From JAJFJD01 sp965228695 (lineage in GTDB: Bacteria; Pseudomonadota; Alphaproteobacteria; UBA8366), in assembly GCA_965228695.1 (NCBI GenBank), contig CBDDIB010000002.1:3410001-3474000 (forward strand): 64,000 bases of DNA, in the 5' to 3' direction. The position numbers were made by a program, and so were the translations under genes. Below, piece after piece: positions 18,796 to 27,106 of this stretch. Under the pieces are notes generated by a model, which searched no databases, was not told the DNA's origin, and saw only the letters and a list, made by a program, of their open reading frames with translations. Each line of letters begins with the position of its first letter. Positions within the stretch are counted from its first letter, which is position 1.

Positions 18796-18872
18796 GATGA
18801 TCTTCCAAGGCGGCGTAGGAAAGAAAAGGCTATGCGCTCGGCCCCCGTGGCGCAAGGCGAGGGCGACGAATG

Positions 18873-18902
18873 AAAAACGGGCCCCATCGAAATGGGGCCC
18901 GC
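18873..18902 (-). terminator. Terminator of the VWA/coiled-coil operon
   Basis: GGGCCCCAT-CGAA-ATGGGGCCC is a perfect 9-base stem with a tetraloop. On the minus strand it is followed by five Ts. It lies 36 bases after the stop of the VWA lipoprotein gene. Confidence 0.85.
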
Positions 18903-18938
18903 GAGTCGGTCGAAATTTTCTTGAACGTCCGGGAGTGG

Positions 18939-19589
18939 TTAGTTCAACAAAACATTATCCAATCGGTCGAGATCGTTGATGACCTGCCATGCGCCGCCGC
19001 CGGATTCGACGCGGCCCTGCCAATTATTCAAGCGGTTCATGTAGTCCCGCGGATCGACGTTGTCGCTGCGCAATTTGGTGACGTTGAGCGCGACGACATT
19101 GACTCCGTCGAGCGGCAGGGAGATGTCGCGGATGTATCCCTTCTTCAGGTCTTCGGCGAGATCCGAGAAGATCAGGATCGTCTTATTCCCCGGGTTCTTC
19201 TCGGTCAGGTATTCCGATGCCTGCAGCAGTCCGCCGGTAATATCCGTATACCGGGCCGGGCGGACCCGCTTGACGAACGTGTTGATGGCGTCGCGGAACT
19301 GGCGTTTCTCCTTGTTCGCGACGCTCGGGCGATCGTCGAAGGTGGCCTTTGCGACGATGTCCTTCTCGCTGAAGCTGCCGGTGTCGATCCGGGCGACCGC
19401 GAAGGAATCGCCGGGATCCAGGCGCGTTAGGATCACGTTGATGATCTGCTGGGCCTTGCGCAGTTCCTCGGTATAGGTCCCCGACGTATCGAGCAGCAGG
19501 TAGACGCCGCGGTTCTGCGGGGTCGCCTCGCCGCAGGCGGACAACGCCAGCAGGGCCAAAGCCGCGATGCATGAGGTTAGACGTTTCAT
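18939..19589 (-). CDS. von Willebrand factor A-domain lipoprotein
   Basis: The 216-residue protein starts at the ATG at 19587-19589, with a lipoprotein signal and lipobox LSAC (Cys19). The rest is a VWA domain: VYLLLDTSGTYTEE holds the MIDAS motif (DxSxT), FTDI/YTDITGG contributes the MIDAS Thr, and TILIFSDLAED the final Asp. VWA domains with an intact MIDAS bind a divalent cation and a protein ligand. The lipid anchor puts it in the periplasm. Its ATG overlaps the stop of the upstream membrane gene (TAATG), implying translational coupling. No MoxR ATPase, the usual VWA partner, is nearby. Confidence 0.82.
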   Translation of the reverse strand: MKRLTSCIAALALLALSACGEATPQNRGVYLLLDTSGTYTEELRKAQQIINVILTRLDPGDSFAVARIDTGSFSEKDIVAKATFDDRPSVANKEKRQFRDAINTFVKRVRPARYTDITGGLLQASEYLTEKNPGNKTILIFSDLAEDLKKGYIRDISLPLDGVNVVALNVTKLRSDNVDPRDYMNRLNNWQGRVESGGGAWQVINDLDRLDNVLLN

Positions 19590-21034
19590 TACAGCACCTC
19601 TCTTGCTGTTGCCGTATCGCGGTCGTCCCGCATATCGGCGTGATGCGCCTTGATACGCCGTTCGAGCCACAGCGGCAGGAAGATGATCATGTCGTACAGG
19701 TCCACCAGGATGGCGCCCATGTGATGGAACACGCTGCCCAGCAGCCGCAGGAAGAGCGCCAGCGCCCGCATCAAGCCACCCCCGACGAGTCCGAGAACGG
19801 TCCGGAGCGAGTGCACGAAGGTTTCCAGCGGAATTGCGACGAACACCAGGGCAAAGGGCAGGATGAAGCCCATCCCCATTTGAGCCGCCGTGGTGATCCA
19901 CACGAAGTTGGATGCATCGACGGCGAGGCTCTGCTGGGCGCCGCGCAATAGGGCGCTGGTGGCCAACTCGTCCTGTAACAGGATTTCCCGCATATAGGCG
20001 AGGCCGGCCTCGACGCTGGCCAACAGGAATAGGATTGTGAAGGTGGTCCAAATCATGCGGACGCGCATCTTGTCCGGCAGCGCGCTGATGACCGGGAACA
20101 ACCGCGTGATCCGAAGCGATTCCATGAGGAACAGGCCCATGGATATCTCGACCATGATAATGACCAGGGCTGCAATATCGGAGATCTTGAAGACGCCGAT
20201 GGTGTTGTTGCCGCCGACCATCTCCGCCATCGGGCGCGCGATCAGATGGAAGTTGATCATGGCGCCGCCGATGGCGATCGCCAACACCAGGGCGGATACG
20301 AAGAACTGGACCAGGGACGAGGACGACAGCATGCGCGCCGCGCGGTCGGACCCCTGGAGGATGTTTTCGTACTCCTCCATATGGCGGTCGATGACCTTCG
20401 CGCGATGCAACAGGGTATTGACGTTCTTGTCTGTCGCCGAAAGCTGCTGCTGAATCTTGCGCCAATGGGGCAGCATGTTCCGCAGGAATTTGTGTCGGTC
20501 CCGCGTGGCGTCGCGATACTGATCGCGGGCCTTCTGCTGCGCTTCCACCAGGGATTCGTGAATCTTGTCGAGGATATTCGCGACCATCGGGTCGCCTTTC
20601 GACGGGATGTTCGCCACCGCCTCGACGGCGTTGGCCCATCCGGGCGGCGTCGGGGGGACTTCGGCACTCTGCCTATGGTCTTCCTCCACGCTTGCGATCT
20701 GTTCCTCGATCTTGCGCTGCAGGGCCGGGCATTCGGCCAGGTCCCGCTGAACGGCTGCGTCCATCCGCTCGAATTCACGCTCGATGATGTGTTCCGCGGC
20801 TTCGCGCCCGGCGGCGAGCAGAACCTCGCGGTTACGCTCGGTCATCCGCTTTTCCGCCTTGAATACGGAATGCGCGGCAAGGCGCATCGTCGCGTGCAGG
20901 ACGCGCGCCAGCGACATGATGGCGTTATGAGCGGGCGCCCGGGTCAGGTATAGGGCGATGACTGCGAGAAGTATGACCGTCAGCCAGGTCAAAACGGATC
21001 CCGACCCCGCCGACAGCGAGTTGAAGAACGGCAT
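19589..21034 (-). CDS. Polytopic membrane protein with long coiled-coil domain
   Basis: The 481-residue protein has one membrane segment at about residues 14-30 and a charged helical region from 41 to 235 rich in Glu/Arg/Gln heptads. Four further segments follow at about 241-263, 284-306, 325-346 and 378-402, and there is an amphipathic C-terminal stretch. GGAGGGGG precedes the ATG. I do not recognise a family. It is the first gene of a two-gene operon with the VWA lipoprotein, its only close neighbour, so the two likely form an envelope complex. Function is unknown. Confidence 0.75.
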   Translation of the reverse strand: MPFFNSLSAGSGSVLTWLTVILLAVIALYLTRAPAHNAIMSLARVLHATMRLAAHSVFKAEKRMTERNREVLLAAGREAAEHIIEREFERMDAAVQRDLAECPALQRKIEEQIASVEEDHRQSAEVPPTPPGWANAVEAVANIPSKGDPMVANILDKIHESLVEAQQKARDQYRDATRDRHKFLRNMLPHWRKIQQQLSATDKNVNTLLHRAKVIDRHMEEYENILQGSDRAARMLSSSSLVQFFVSALVLAIAIGGAMINFHLIARPMAEMVGGNNTIGVFKISDIAALVIIMVEISMGLFLMESLRITRLFPVISALPDKMRVRMIWTTFTILFLLASVEAGLAYMREILLQDELATSALLRGAQQSLAVDASNFVWITTAAQMGMGFILPFALVFVAIPLETFVHSLRTVLGLVGGGLMRALALFLRLLGSVFHHMGAILVDLYDMIIFLPLWLERRIKAHHADMRDDRDTATAREVL

Positions 21035-21221
21035 TGTTAACCCCCTCCATGACCGGTCGACCGTGGCCGTTTGACCATCGCTCGCCGGTCACCCTCCGAC
21101 ATTCTCCTGGCCGAATGATTGGCCGATATTGATAACAATTCGTTAATTAAAACTAAGGTTTCGTTAATTTCGTGGTTAATGCGATCGGTTCAATATTCTA
21201 TGAAATCAAATATTTAAGCTG

Positions 21222-21237
21222 TATTCGAATTCGAATA
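21222..21237. promoter_or_regulatory. Perfect 16-bp palindrome in AT-rich intergenic region
   Basis: TATTCGAATTCGAATA reads the same on both strands. It lies in the 21035-21422 gap, ~190 bases upstream of the coiled-coil membrane gene start and 9 bases before a short open frame at 21246. The 21120-21240 stretch is much more AT-rich than its surroundings and probably contains promoters. Downstream (21370-21402) a GC-rich hairpin (CGGGGAGC paired with GCTCCCCG) lacks a T-tract. Confidence 0.45.
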
Positions 21238-21245
21238 TTGGGTTG

Positions 21246-21350
21246 ATGCGCATGAATACTGTCCCATCCCTTAGCGGCGAGAATAAGGCGAGACTACGGC
21301 GGGAGCGGGAATTGCTCAGTCGGCGACGCGATATGGCGCCGTACCTTTAA
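21246..21350 (+). CDS. Candidate 34-residue basic peptide
   Basis: The short frame starts ATGCGCATGAAT and encodes a very basic, arginine-rich, probably helical peptide (RLRRERELLSRRRD near the C-terminus). The Shine-Dalgarno is poor. Placement just after a palindrome and before a GC-rich hairpin gives it gene-like surroundings, but nothing in the sequence proves expression. Confidence 0.25.
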   Translation: MRMNTVPSLSGENKARLRRERELLSRRRDMAPYL

Positions 21351-21422
21351 TTATCGGCGGGAAGGGGCGGGGAGCGGGCAATACCCCGCCGGCTCCCCGT
21401 GGTTTACGGCCTTTCAGCTTGG

Positions 21423-22196
21423 TCAGCGGCTTGCCATGACACCGCCATCCACCGGCAAAACCGCTCCGGTGATCCAGGACGCTTCTTCGGAGGCCAGAAA
21501 CAGAATTGCACCAACCACATCGTCTGGCTGCCCGTTTCGGCCCAATGGATGGAAATCATGGAAGGTCGGCAGCACGGTCTTGATTTCGTCGGGGGTCAAG
21601 AAAGTGCCAAAAACCGGGGTTTCGACCACCGCCGGCGCGACGGCGTTGATCCGGATCTTCGACGGAGCAAGCTCGACCGCCAGATTTCGCACCATGGCGT
21701 GTACGCCGGCTTTTGCCGCCGAATAAGCGCTGGAAGGGGTCGCTGTGACCGCGCGTTCCGCCCACATGGACCCGGTTTGGACGATTGCACCGCCGCCGCG
21801 TTGTTCCATCGCCCTGGCCGCCGCCTGAGCCATGAAGAATTTCCCTTTCAAGATGGTGGTGATGTAGCGATCGAAATCTTCTTCCGTATGGTCGAGAAAG
21901 GGCGTCGGTTTGAAGATTCCGGCATTGTTTAACAGGATGTCCACGCCACCGAAGTGCGTGCGGGCGACATCCACGGCACGCTCGCCGGTTTCCGGATGCC
22001 CGACATCGGCCGCCAAGATCGCGACGTGTTCGCCGGTCGGGTCGACCGCTTTTGCGGCGTCCGTAATGACGTCTTCGCGGCGACCAAGAATAACGGCCGA
22101 CCCGCCTTGTTTGACAAACCGTTGGGCTGCCCGGAAACCAATTCCGGTTCCGCCGCCCGTTATGATCGCCACTTTGTTTTCGAATTTTGTCATCAT
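21423..22196 (-). CDS. Short-chain dehydrogenase/reductase
   Basis: The 257-residue classical SDR has an NAD(P)-binding TGGGTGIG (residues ~12-19), NNAG, a catalytic Ser in QTGSMW and YxxxK as YSAAK. The start at ATGATG 22191-22196 follows a GAGAG site. It is divergent from a TetR regulator, and two copies of a shared operator lie between them, so the regulator probably represses this enzyme. The substrate is unknown; SDRs of this type act on alcohols, sugars or ring ketones. Confidence 0.9.
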   Translation of the reverse strand: MMTKFENKVAIITGGGTGIGFRAAQRFVKQGGSAVILGRREDVITDAAKAVDPTGEHVAILAADVGHPETGERAVDVARTHFGGVDILLNNAGIFKPTPFLDHTEEDFDRYITTILKGKFFMAQAAARAMEQRGGGAIVQTGSMWAERAVTATPSSAYSAAKAGVHAMVRNLAVELAPSKIRINAVAPAVVETPVFGTFLTPDEIKTVLPTFHDFHPLGRNGQPDDVVGAILFLASEEASWITGAVLPVDGGVMASR

Positions 22197-22212
22197 CTCT
22201 CGCTCTGTGTTC

Positions 22213-22279
22213 AATCTATCGATAGATAGGCACATAGAGCTTGCTGAAAGGCAGTTCAATACCTATCTATCGATAGGTC
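22213..22279. promoter_or_regulatory. Twin inverted operators between SDR and TetR genes
   Basis: The 15-mer CCTATCTATCGATAG occurs twice in opposite orientations: on the minus strand at 22230-22216 and on the plus strand at 22262-22276. Each contains a palindromic core (ATCTATCGATAGAT at 22214-22227; CTATCGATAG at 22267-22276). One lies 18 bases before the SDR start and the other 36 bases before the TetR start. This is the classical arrangement for a TetR protein repressing itself and a divergent target. Confidence 0.8.
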
Positions 22280-22311
22280 ATAACAAGATCGTGAGAAAGG
22301 AGGGTGCAAGG

Positions 22312-22890
22312 ATGCCTGAGATGCCGAGCACACGAGACCGTATCATCGCGGCGGCTGAGTTCCGCATGCGCGACGGCGGCTATCACGGCTTCTCGTTTCG
22401 CGAGATTGCCGCGGACGTCGGTATCAAAAGCGCGAGCGTGCACCATCATTTTCCGGCCAAGGAAGACTTGGCGTCCGCCGTCGTCGACGGTTATACGGAG
22501 CGCTTTATCGAGACGCTTGGCGATCCCGACGATCCCGGTAGAACCCCGAGGGCACTGATTGACCGTTACATAGATTTGTTTCGCCGGGCGTTGATTGTAG
22601 AGCACCGAATGTGTCTATGCGGCTTGTTGGGTTCGGAGGTAAGAACATTGCCCGATCGGGTCAGCGTGGGCACCCGAACTTTCTTCCAACGTCATATCGA
22701 ATGGCTGTCCAAGGTCTTTCGGTCGGCCGATCCGGCGGCGACTCAAGATGTGGTCGACGACCGGGCCATGCAATTCGTTGCGACGCTTGAAGGCGCACTT
22801 TTAGTGGCCCAGAGTCTTGGCGACCCGGAGGTATTTGAGAGGATCGTCACCGCGACCTTGGCGACCCTTGATTTCGGAAGCTCAGAATAG
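22312..22890 (+). CDS. TetR/AcrR-family transcriptional regulator
   Basis: The 192-residue protein has an N-terminal TetR helix-turn-helix (TRDRIIAAAEFRMRDGGYHG, then FREIAADVGIKSASVHHHFP) at about residues 7-50. The C-terminal ligand-binding region has RALIVEHRMCLCGLLGSE, a pattern seen in TetR members with a C-terminal domain of the TetR_C_11-like kind. The ATG at 22312 follows AAAGGAGGG, favouring it over an in-frame GTG at 22291. It likely controls itself and the SDR through the twin operators. Confidence 0.9.
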   Translation: MPEMPSTRDRIIAAAEFRMRDGGYHGFSFREIAADVGIKSASVHHHFPAKEDLASAVVDGYTERFIETLGDPDDPGRTPRALIDRYIDLFRRALIVEHRMCLCGLLGSEVRTLPDRVSVGTRTFFQRHIEWLSKVFRSADPAATQDVVDDRAMQFVATLEGALLVAQSLGDPEVFERIVTATLATLDFGSSE

Positions 22891-22917
22891 GATCGGGTTC
22901 TGCCTATTTGTTAGGTA

Positions 22918-23814
22918 TCAGCGCGATAATCCAACCGTGGGACGGCGCGGCAGTTTTTCGATGAAATCGGCGATCGTATCGACCACGCCGCCTTTTTCCT
23001 GGAAGGGCTCGGCGAGCGCCAACAGGATACCGATATGCCCAACATCGTCGAGTTGGACGAGCTGGACGGGAACACGGGCTTCCTTCAGTTTCTTGGTCAA
23101 TTCGATCGAATTCTCGGGCCACACGGTGGTGTCGTCCTTGCCGTGCAGCAGGAGCGACGGCGCTTGGCCGGGCATCACGAAGGTAACCGGACGCGCTTCG
23201 TCCGGGCGTGTAGCCGTCTCAAAGATAGGCCGGAGACTGGCGTATTTCAGCGGGTCGAAATAATAAGGGCCGGCAAGTCCGACGAGGCCGGCGAGCGACG
23301 TCATGGGAACGCCGGCGGCCTTCAGATAATGGTCGTCATAGGCGAGGAGGGCAGCGATATGCGCACCGGCCGAATGTCCGGCCAGCACGATGCGGTTCGG
23401 GTTGCCCCCGTAGCGTTCGATATTCTTTCGGACCCAGGCGACGGCGGCGGCGGCGTCGTTGACGAAGGCGGGGAACCGCACGTCGGGATAGGTGCGGTAG
23501 TCGGGAACGACGGTGACATAGCCGCGCGAGGCGAAGGCCTGCCCCGCAAATCGGTAATTCTCGCGCTTCCCGTTCTTCCAGCTTCCGCCATACAGAAAGA
23601 CCACGACCGGCTTATCGCCGTTCGCATCGTCGGGCTTGTAGACATCGAGACGCTGCCGGGCCTCGGGGCCGTAAGCGATATCGACGGCGCGCTCATGGCC
23701 GTCTTTCGGCACAAACGCGTTGATGGCCGATAAGGGCGAGCAACCGGGGATAAGCAAAAGTGCGGCGGCCGCGAGGCCGAATCGCAGATACTGCAAATTG
23801 TATATCATCAGCAT
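22918..23814 (-). CDS. Alpha/beta hydrolase (BD-FAE/carboxylesterase-like) lipoprotein
   Basis: The 298-residue protein has an N-terminal signal with lipobox LIPGC (Cys25), so it should be membrane-anchored and face the periplasm. The fold shows FLYGGSW, the oxyanion-hole region in place of HGGG, and the nucleophile GHSAG near residue 145. The acid is probably in HGKDDTTV and the His in DVGHIG. Similar enzymes hydrolyse short esters or lactones. It is the last gene of a probable four-gene minus-strand operon, with 60 bases to the LLM gene. Confidence 0.85.
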   Translation of the reverse strand: MLMIYNLQYLRFGLAAAALLLIPGCSPLSAINAFVPKDGHERAVDIAYGPEARQRLDVYKPDDANGDKPVVVFLYGGSWKNGKRENYRFAGQAFASRGYVTVVPDYRTYPDVRFPAFVNDAAAAVAWVRKNIERYGGNPNRIVLAGHSAGAHIAALLAYDDHYLKAAGVPMTSLAGLVGLAGPYYFDPLKYASLRPIFETATRPDEARPVTFVMPGQAPSLLLHGKDDTTVWPENSIELTKKLKEARVPVQLVQLDDVGHIGILLALAEPFQEKGGVVDTIADFIEKLPRRPTVGLSR

Positions 23815-23874
23815 TATCTACGAATCCGAAGCAGGATTGGATGACTCGGGCTCGGGATTTAGCCTGCCCTAATC

Positions 23875-24903
23875 TCAGACCTTGAACTTCGTCATAACGG
23901 ATTCGGACCATTCGCGCATGAACCGCTCTTTGTCCGCGAAATGGACGCTCATCCAAAAATGGTGGGCGCCGGCCTCCGCCGCGGCCTCGATTTTTGCCAC
24001 GCAGTCGTCGACGGTCCCGACGATGGCGAATCGGTCGGCGAGGTAATCCACCAAGCCCAGGTCCTCGATCATCTTCACGTTGTCGCTGCCGGGCATCTGA
24101 TGCTGATCGAACCGGTAGCGCTTCTTGGCCTCCCGGATCTTGTCGAGGAACTGGCTGGGAATATGCTTGCCTTCCGTCGTGAACCGGCCGAGATGCTTCG
24201 CGCCCGACGCGAGGGAATGCTTGATCTTGTCCACCGCTTCGTCCCGGGTGTTCGCCACGCTGACCCAGGGGAACCAGGTCTTGTCGATGGCGTCGTAGTC
24301 GCGCCCGGCGCGTTCTGCGCCGCGCCTGATACAGGCAAGCGCGTCTTCGATCACTTCCGGCAGCAAGCCGGTCTGAATGATCACGCCGTCGGCGACTTCA
24401 CCGGCCAATTCCAACGTCTTCGGCCCCGACGCGGCGAGGTAGACCGGAACGTCGGCCGGGCCCCAGGTCAGCTTCGCGGTTTCACCCTGATAGACGGTTT
24501 CGCCCGATTTTAAGAGTTCCCGGATCGATGCGGTGTATTCGCGGGTCTCGGCCATGCGGGCGGGTCGGACCCCGGCGTTGTGGACCGAACTGTCGCCGCT
24601 TCCGACGCCAAGCACCGCCCGGCCAGGGGCCATTTCCGCCAATGTCGCCGCGCCGGAGGCCGAGACCGCGGGGTGACGGGTCATCGGATTGATCACGCGC
24701 GGTCCGAACTTCACCCGTTCGGTCTCCTGCGCGCAAAGCGCCGCAGTGATGAACACCTCGCGGTAGAGCGATTGGGAGTCGCCGATGCCGATGGTGTCGA
24801 ATCCGTTATCTTCGGCGGTTCGGCACCAGGACAGGAACTCGTCCAGGGCGTTCGGCAGGAGCGTAACGCCGAAACCGACCCGTGTGTCTTCGCGTCGTAG
24901 CAT
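23875..24903 (-). CDS. LLM-class flavin-dependent oxidoreductase
   Basis: The 342-residue TIM-barrel enzyme belongs to the luciferase-like family, using FMNH2 or F420. Typical features are DRxxLxE-like DSQSLYREVF, LGVGSGDS near residue 100, VPVYLAASGPKTLELAG, and the C-terminal FAIVGTVDDCVAKI. The ATG at 24901-24903 follows GAAGGAGAAG; the frame's extra 58 upstream codons overlap the cyclase gene and are not used. Immediately upstream are two tandem cyclase-family genes, pointing to one catabolic operon. Confidence 0.9.
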   Translation of the reverse strand: MLRREDTRVGFGVTLLPNALDEFLSWCRTAEDNGFDTIGIGDSQSLYREVFITAALCAQETERVKFGPRVINPMTRHPAVSASGAATLAEMAPGRAVLGVGSGDSSVHNAGVRPARMAETREYTASIRELLKSGETVYQGETAKLTWGPADVPVYLAASGPKTLELAGEVADGVIIQTGLLPEVIEDALACIRRGAERAGRDYDAIDKTWFPWVSVANTRDEAVDKIKHSLASGAKHLGRFTTEGKHIPSQFLDKIREAKKRYRFDQHQMPGSDNVKMIEDLGLVDYLADRFAIVGTVDDCVAKIEAAAEAGAHHFWMSVHFADKERFMREWSESVMTKFKV

Positions 24904-24950
24904 TCTTTTTCTTCTCCTTCGGGCAACAGAGTTGGCGGGACTAGGATTGG

Positions 24951-25973
24951 CTAGACCGTCGCGACCGGGGTTGCGGGCGATCCGACCGCGCCCGGCAGCC
25001 GAAGCGGCGGCGCGGTCAGCAGGAACCGCGACCGGTTGTTGGAGCGCAGCCAACCCGCCAGTTCGGTGAGGTACCACAACTCTCCGAGATGGATACCCAG
25101 CTTGAACAGACAGTGTTCGTGCAATGGCAGGGCAGCGCCCCGGTCCCCGAGCCGCGGGTCCGGACCCAGGCTTGAAGATCGTTCGACCGCCAGATTATCC
25201 GAGATGATCGCCGCGACCCCGCTGTCGGTTATCCATTGCAGCAGTTTATCGTCGAAACCATCCAGAACGGCGCAGAGCTCCCGGACCGAGTCATCCGGAT
25301 CGCGTTTCATATCCAACAGCCGTTGGGACAATCCGGTGTGCAGGCAGACCATGTCGCCGGTTTCCACCTCCACCGTGTCCTCATCCATGATGCGCATGAG
25401 CGTGTCGTAGCCGACGGACTGTCGTTCGTCGCCGAGATGATGCCGCAGGTCGATCATAACGCCGCGGCCCTGCACGCAGGTTTCGGCCATTCGGTCCACG
25501 GTGAGCGCGGCGGCCCCGACCTCGCCTTGCGTCGGCTCCCCGGTATCGCTCGCGACGACCGTGTGGCCGTTGTAGTAGACCTTTTCGGGCACCCCGTCGC
25601 CGTCCGCGTCGAACATCGATCCTTTGTGCGCGAAGGCGTCCCATTGGGTGGAATACTGGCTGTACAGCGTCACCGCTTCGTCGCAGCTGACGTCGGTGAA
25701 CCGCGGGTCGATCTTCGATGCCTCCATGTGGAAATAGACATGGCCGTGTGAATGCACGGGTTCGAACTTCGGCGGGAAGCGCGACGCGTTCAGCACGCTG
25801 CCGCCGGGATAGTCGAGCGGCAAGCTGAGACAGAAAACCTTACCGTCACGCACTTCCGACATGGCCTTCAAGCGCCGTTCGGGGGTCAGGAGGTTCATGC
25901 GGCCGTATTGATCGTCGGGTCCGAAATCGCCCCAATTGGAACCTTCCGGCCGATTTTTCCAGCGGTTCGCCAT
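24951..25973 (-). CDS. Cyclase-family protein (kynurenine formamidase-like), copy A
   Basis: The 340-residue protein belongs to the metal-dependent cyclase family (PF04199) whose characterised members hydrolyse N-formylkynurenine or lactone-like substrates. The usual HxGTHxD metal motif appears as YSTQWDAFAH, the variant seen in a large uncharacterised subgroup. GVMIDL and LHTGLS are family blocks. It ends PGAVGSPATPVATV, the same 14 residues as the adjacent copy B, and the two also share YSQYSTQWDA-like centres, so they are tandem duplicates that have diverged. The ATG at 25971-25973 follows GGGAG. Confidence 0.85.
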   Translation of the reverse strand: MANRWKNRPEGSNWGDFGPDDQYGRMNLLTPERRLKAMSEVRDGKVFCLSLPLDYPGGSVLNASRFPPKFEPVHSHGHVYFHMEASKIDPRFTDVSCDEAVTLYSQYSTQWDAFAHKGSMFDADGDGVPEKVYYNGHTVVASDTGEPTQGEVGAAALTVDRMAETCVQGRGVMIDLRHHLGDERQSVGYDTLMRIMDEDTVEVETGDMVCLHTGLSQRLLDMKRDPDDSVRELCAVLDGFDDKLLQWITDSGVAAIISDNLAVERSSSLGPDPRLGDRGAALPLHEHCLFKLGIHLGELWYLTELAGWLRSNNRSRFLLTAPPLRLPGAVGSPATPVATV

Positions 25974-25984
25974 GATGTGTCTCC

Positions 25985-27004
25985 CTAGACCGTTGCCACC
26001 GGGGTCGCCGGCGATCCGACCGCGCCCGGCATGCGCAGCGGCGGACCGGTGAAGAGGAAACACGAGCGCTTGTTCTCCCGCAGCCAGCGCGCCAACGGGC
26101 CGAGGTTGAACATCTCGCCCAGATGGACGCCGAGCCGGAACAGGCAGAGGTCGTGCAGCGCCAACAGCGGCCCCGGTTCGGTCGCGTCCATGACGCCGCC
26201 CCATTCGTACTCGACGGCGCGATTGTCGCAGACGAGGACCGCGAGGCCGCTGTCGGTGATCCATTGCCGAAGTTTTTCGTCCCGGCCGTCGAACGCGGCG
26301 CCTGATTCGAACATGACGTCGGGATCCGGATCGCCGGCAAAGTCGATCAGCATGTCGCTCCAGCCGGTGTGCAGAAGCACGATATCGCCTTCCTCGACCT
26401 CGACCTGGTCGACATCCAGGATTCCCATCAGATCGTCGTATCCGACCGGCTTATGGTCGGTCCCGTAATGGGCATGCAGGTCGATCATGACGCCGCGGCC
26501 TTGGACGCAGGATTCAGCCATATGTTCGATACCGAGCGAGACCGCGCCGACTTCGCCCTGCGTGGGCTTGCCGGTCTCTTCGTCGACCACGGCGAAGCCG
26601 TTGTAGAAGACCACCTTCGGGTTGCCGTCGCCGTGAATATCGAATTCGCCGCCGTAGTGGGCGAGGGCGTCCCATTGGGTCGAATACTGGCTATGGAAAT
26701 ACATCGCGTCGTCGCAGGTGGCGCTGGTCACCAACGGGTTGAACCGGCTCATCGGCTGGCAGAAGGCGACCTCGCCCTCGCGGTAGACCGGCTTCAGCTC
26801 CGGCGGGTGCCTCCGCGGGTTCAGCGCCGTACCGCCGGGCAGATTCAGCGGCAGGCTGAGGCAGAAATTCTTCCCCTCTTTCACTTCGGCAACCCCTTGG
26901 CGGACCTTTTCCGGTGTGAGCAGGTTGAGGCGTCCCAGTTGGTCGTCTTCGCCGAAATCGCCCCAGGTCGACCCTTCGGGGCGGTGTGTCCAACGCTTGC
27001 TCAC
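25985..27004 (-). CDS. Cyclase-family protein (kynurenine formamidase-like), copy B
   Basis: The 339-residue paralogue of the next gene is only 11 bases upstream of it. It shares the N-terminus (RPEGSxWGDFG.DDQ.GR.NLLTPE), the STQWDALAH metal-motif variant, CVQGRGVMIDL and the PGAVGSPATPVATV end. It starts at a GTG (27002-27004). As the first gene of the operon it faces the divergent cysteine-dioxygenase-like gene across a 102-base promoter region. The two copies may accept different substrates or form a hetero-oligomer; neither can be told from sequence. Confidence 0.85.
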   Translation of the reverse strand: MSKRWTHRPEGSTWGDFGEDDQLGRLNLLTPEKVRQGVAEVKEGKNFCLSLPLNLPGGTALNPRRHPPELKPVYREGEVAFCQPMSRFNPLVTSATCDDAMYFHSQYSTQWDALAHYGGEFDIHGDGNPKVVFYNGFAVVDEETGKPTQGEVGAVSLGIEHMAESCVQGRGVMIDLHAHYGTDHKPVGYDDLMGILDVDQVEVEEGDIVLLHTGWSDMLIDFAGDPDPDVMFESGAAFDGRDEKLRQWITDSGLAVLVCDNRAVEYEWGGVMDATEPGPLLALHDLCLFRLGVHLGEMFNLGPLARWLRENKRSCFLFTGPPLRMPGAVGSPATPVATV

Positions 27005-27106
27005 GGTTGCCGTCTCCTCTTTCTTATCGCGGTGTTGTGGCGGTCTTGCCGCCTATGCCGGTATGATACAGTGAATTGCATGCAGGGTCAGATTGTGGAG
27101 ATTTGG

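Noticed and set aside
21120..21180. Cluster of TTAA motifs as a CtrA site
   Set aside because: Spacings between TTAA copies are 8 bases or irregular, not the required 7.
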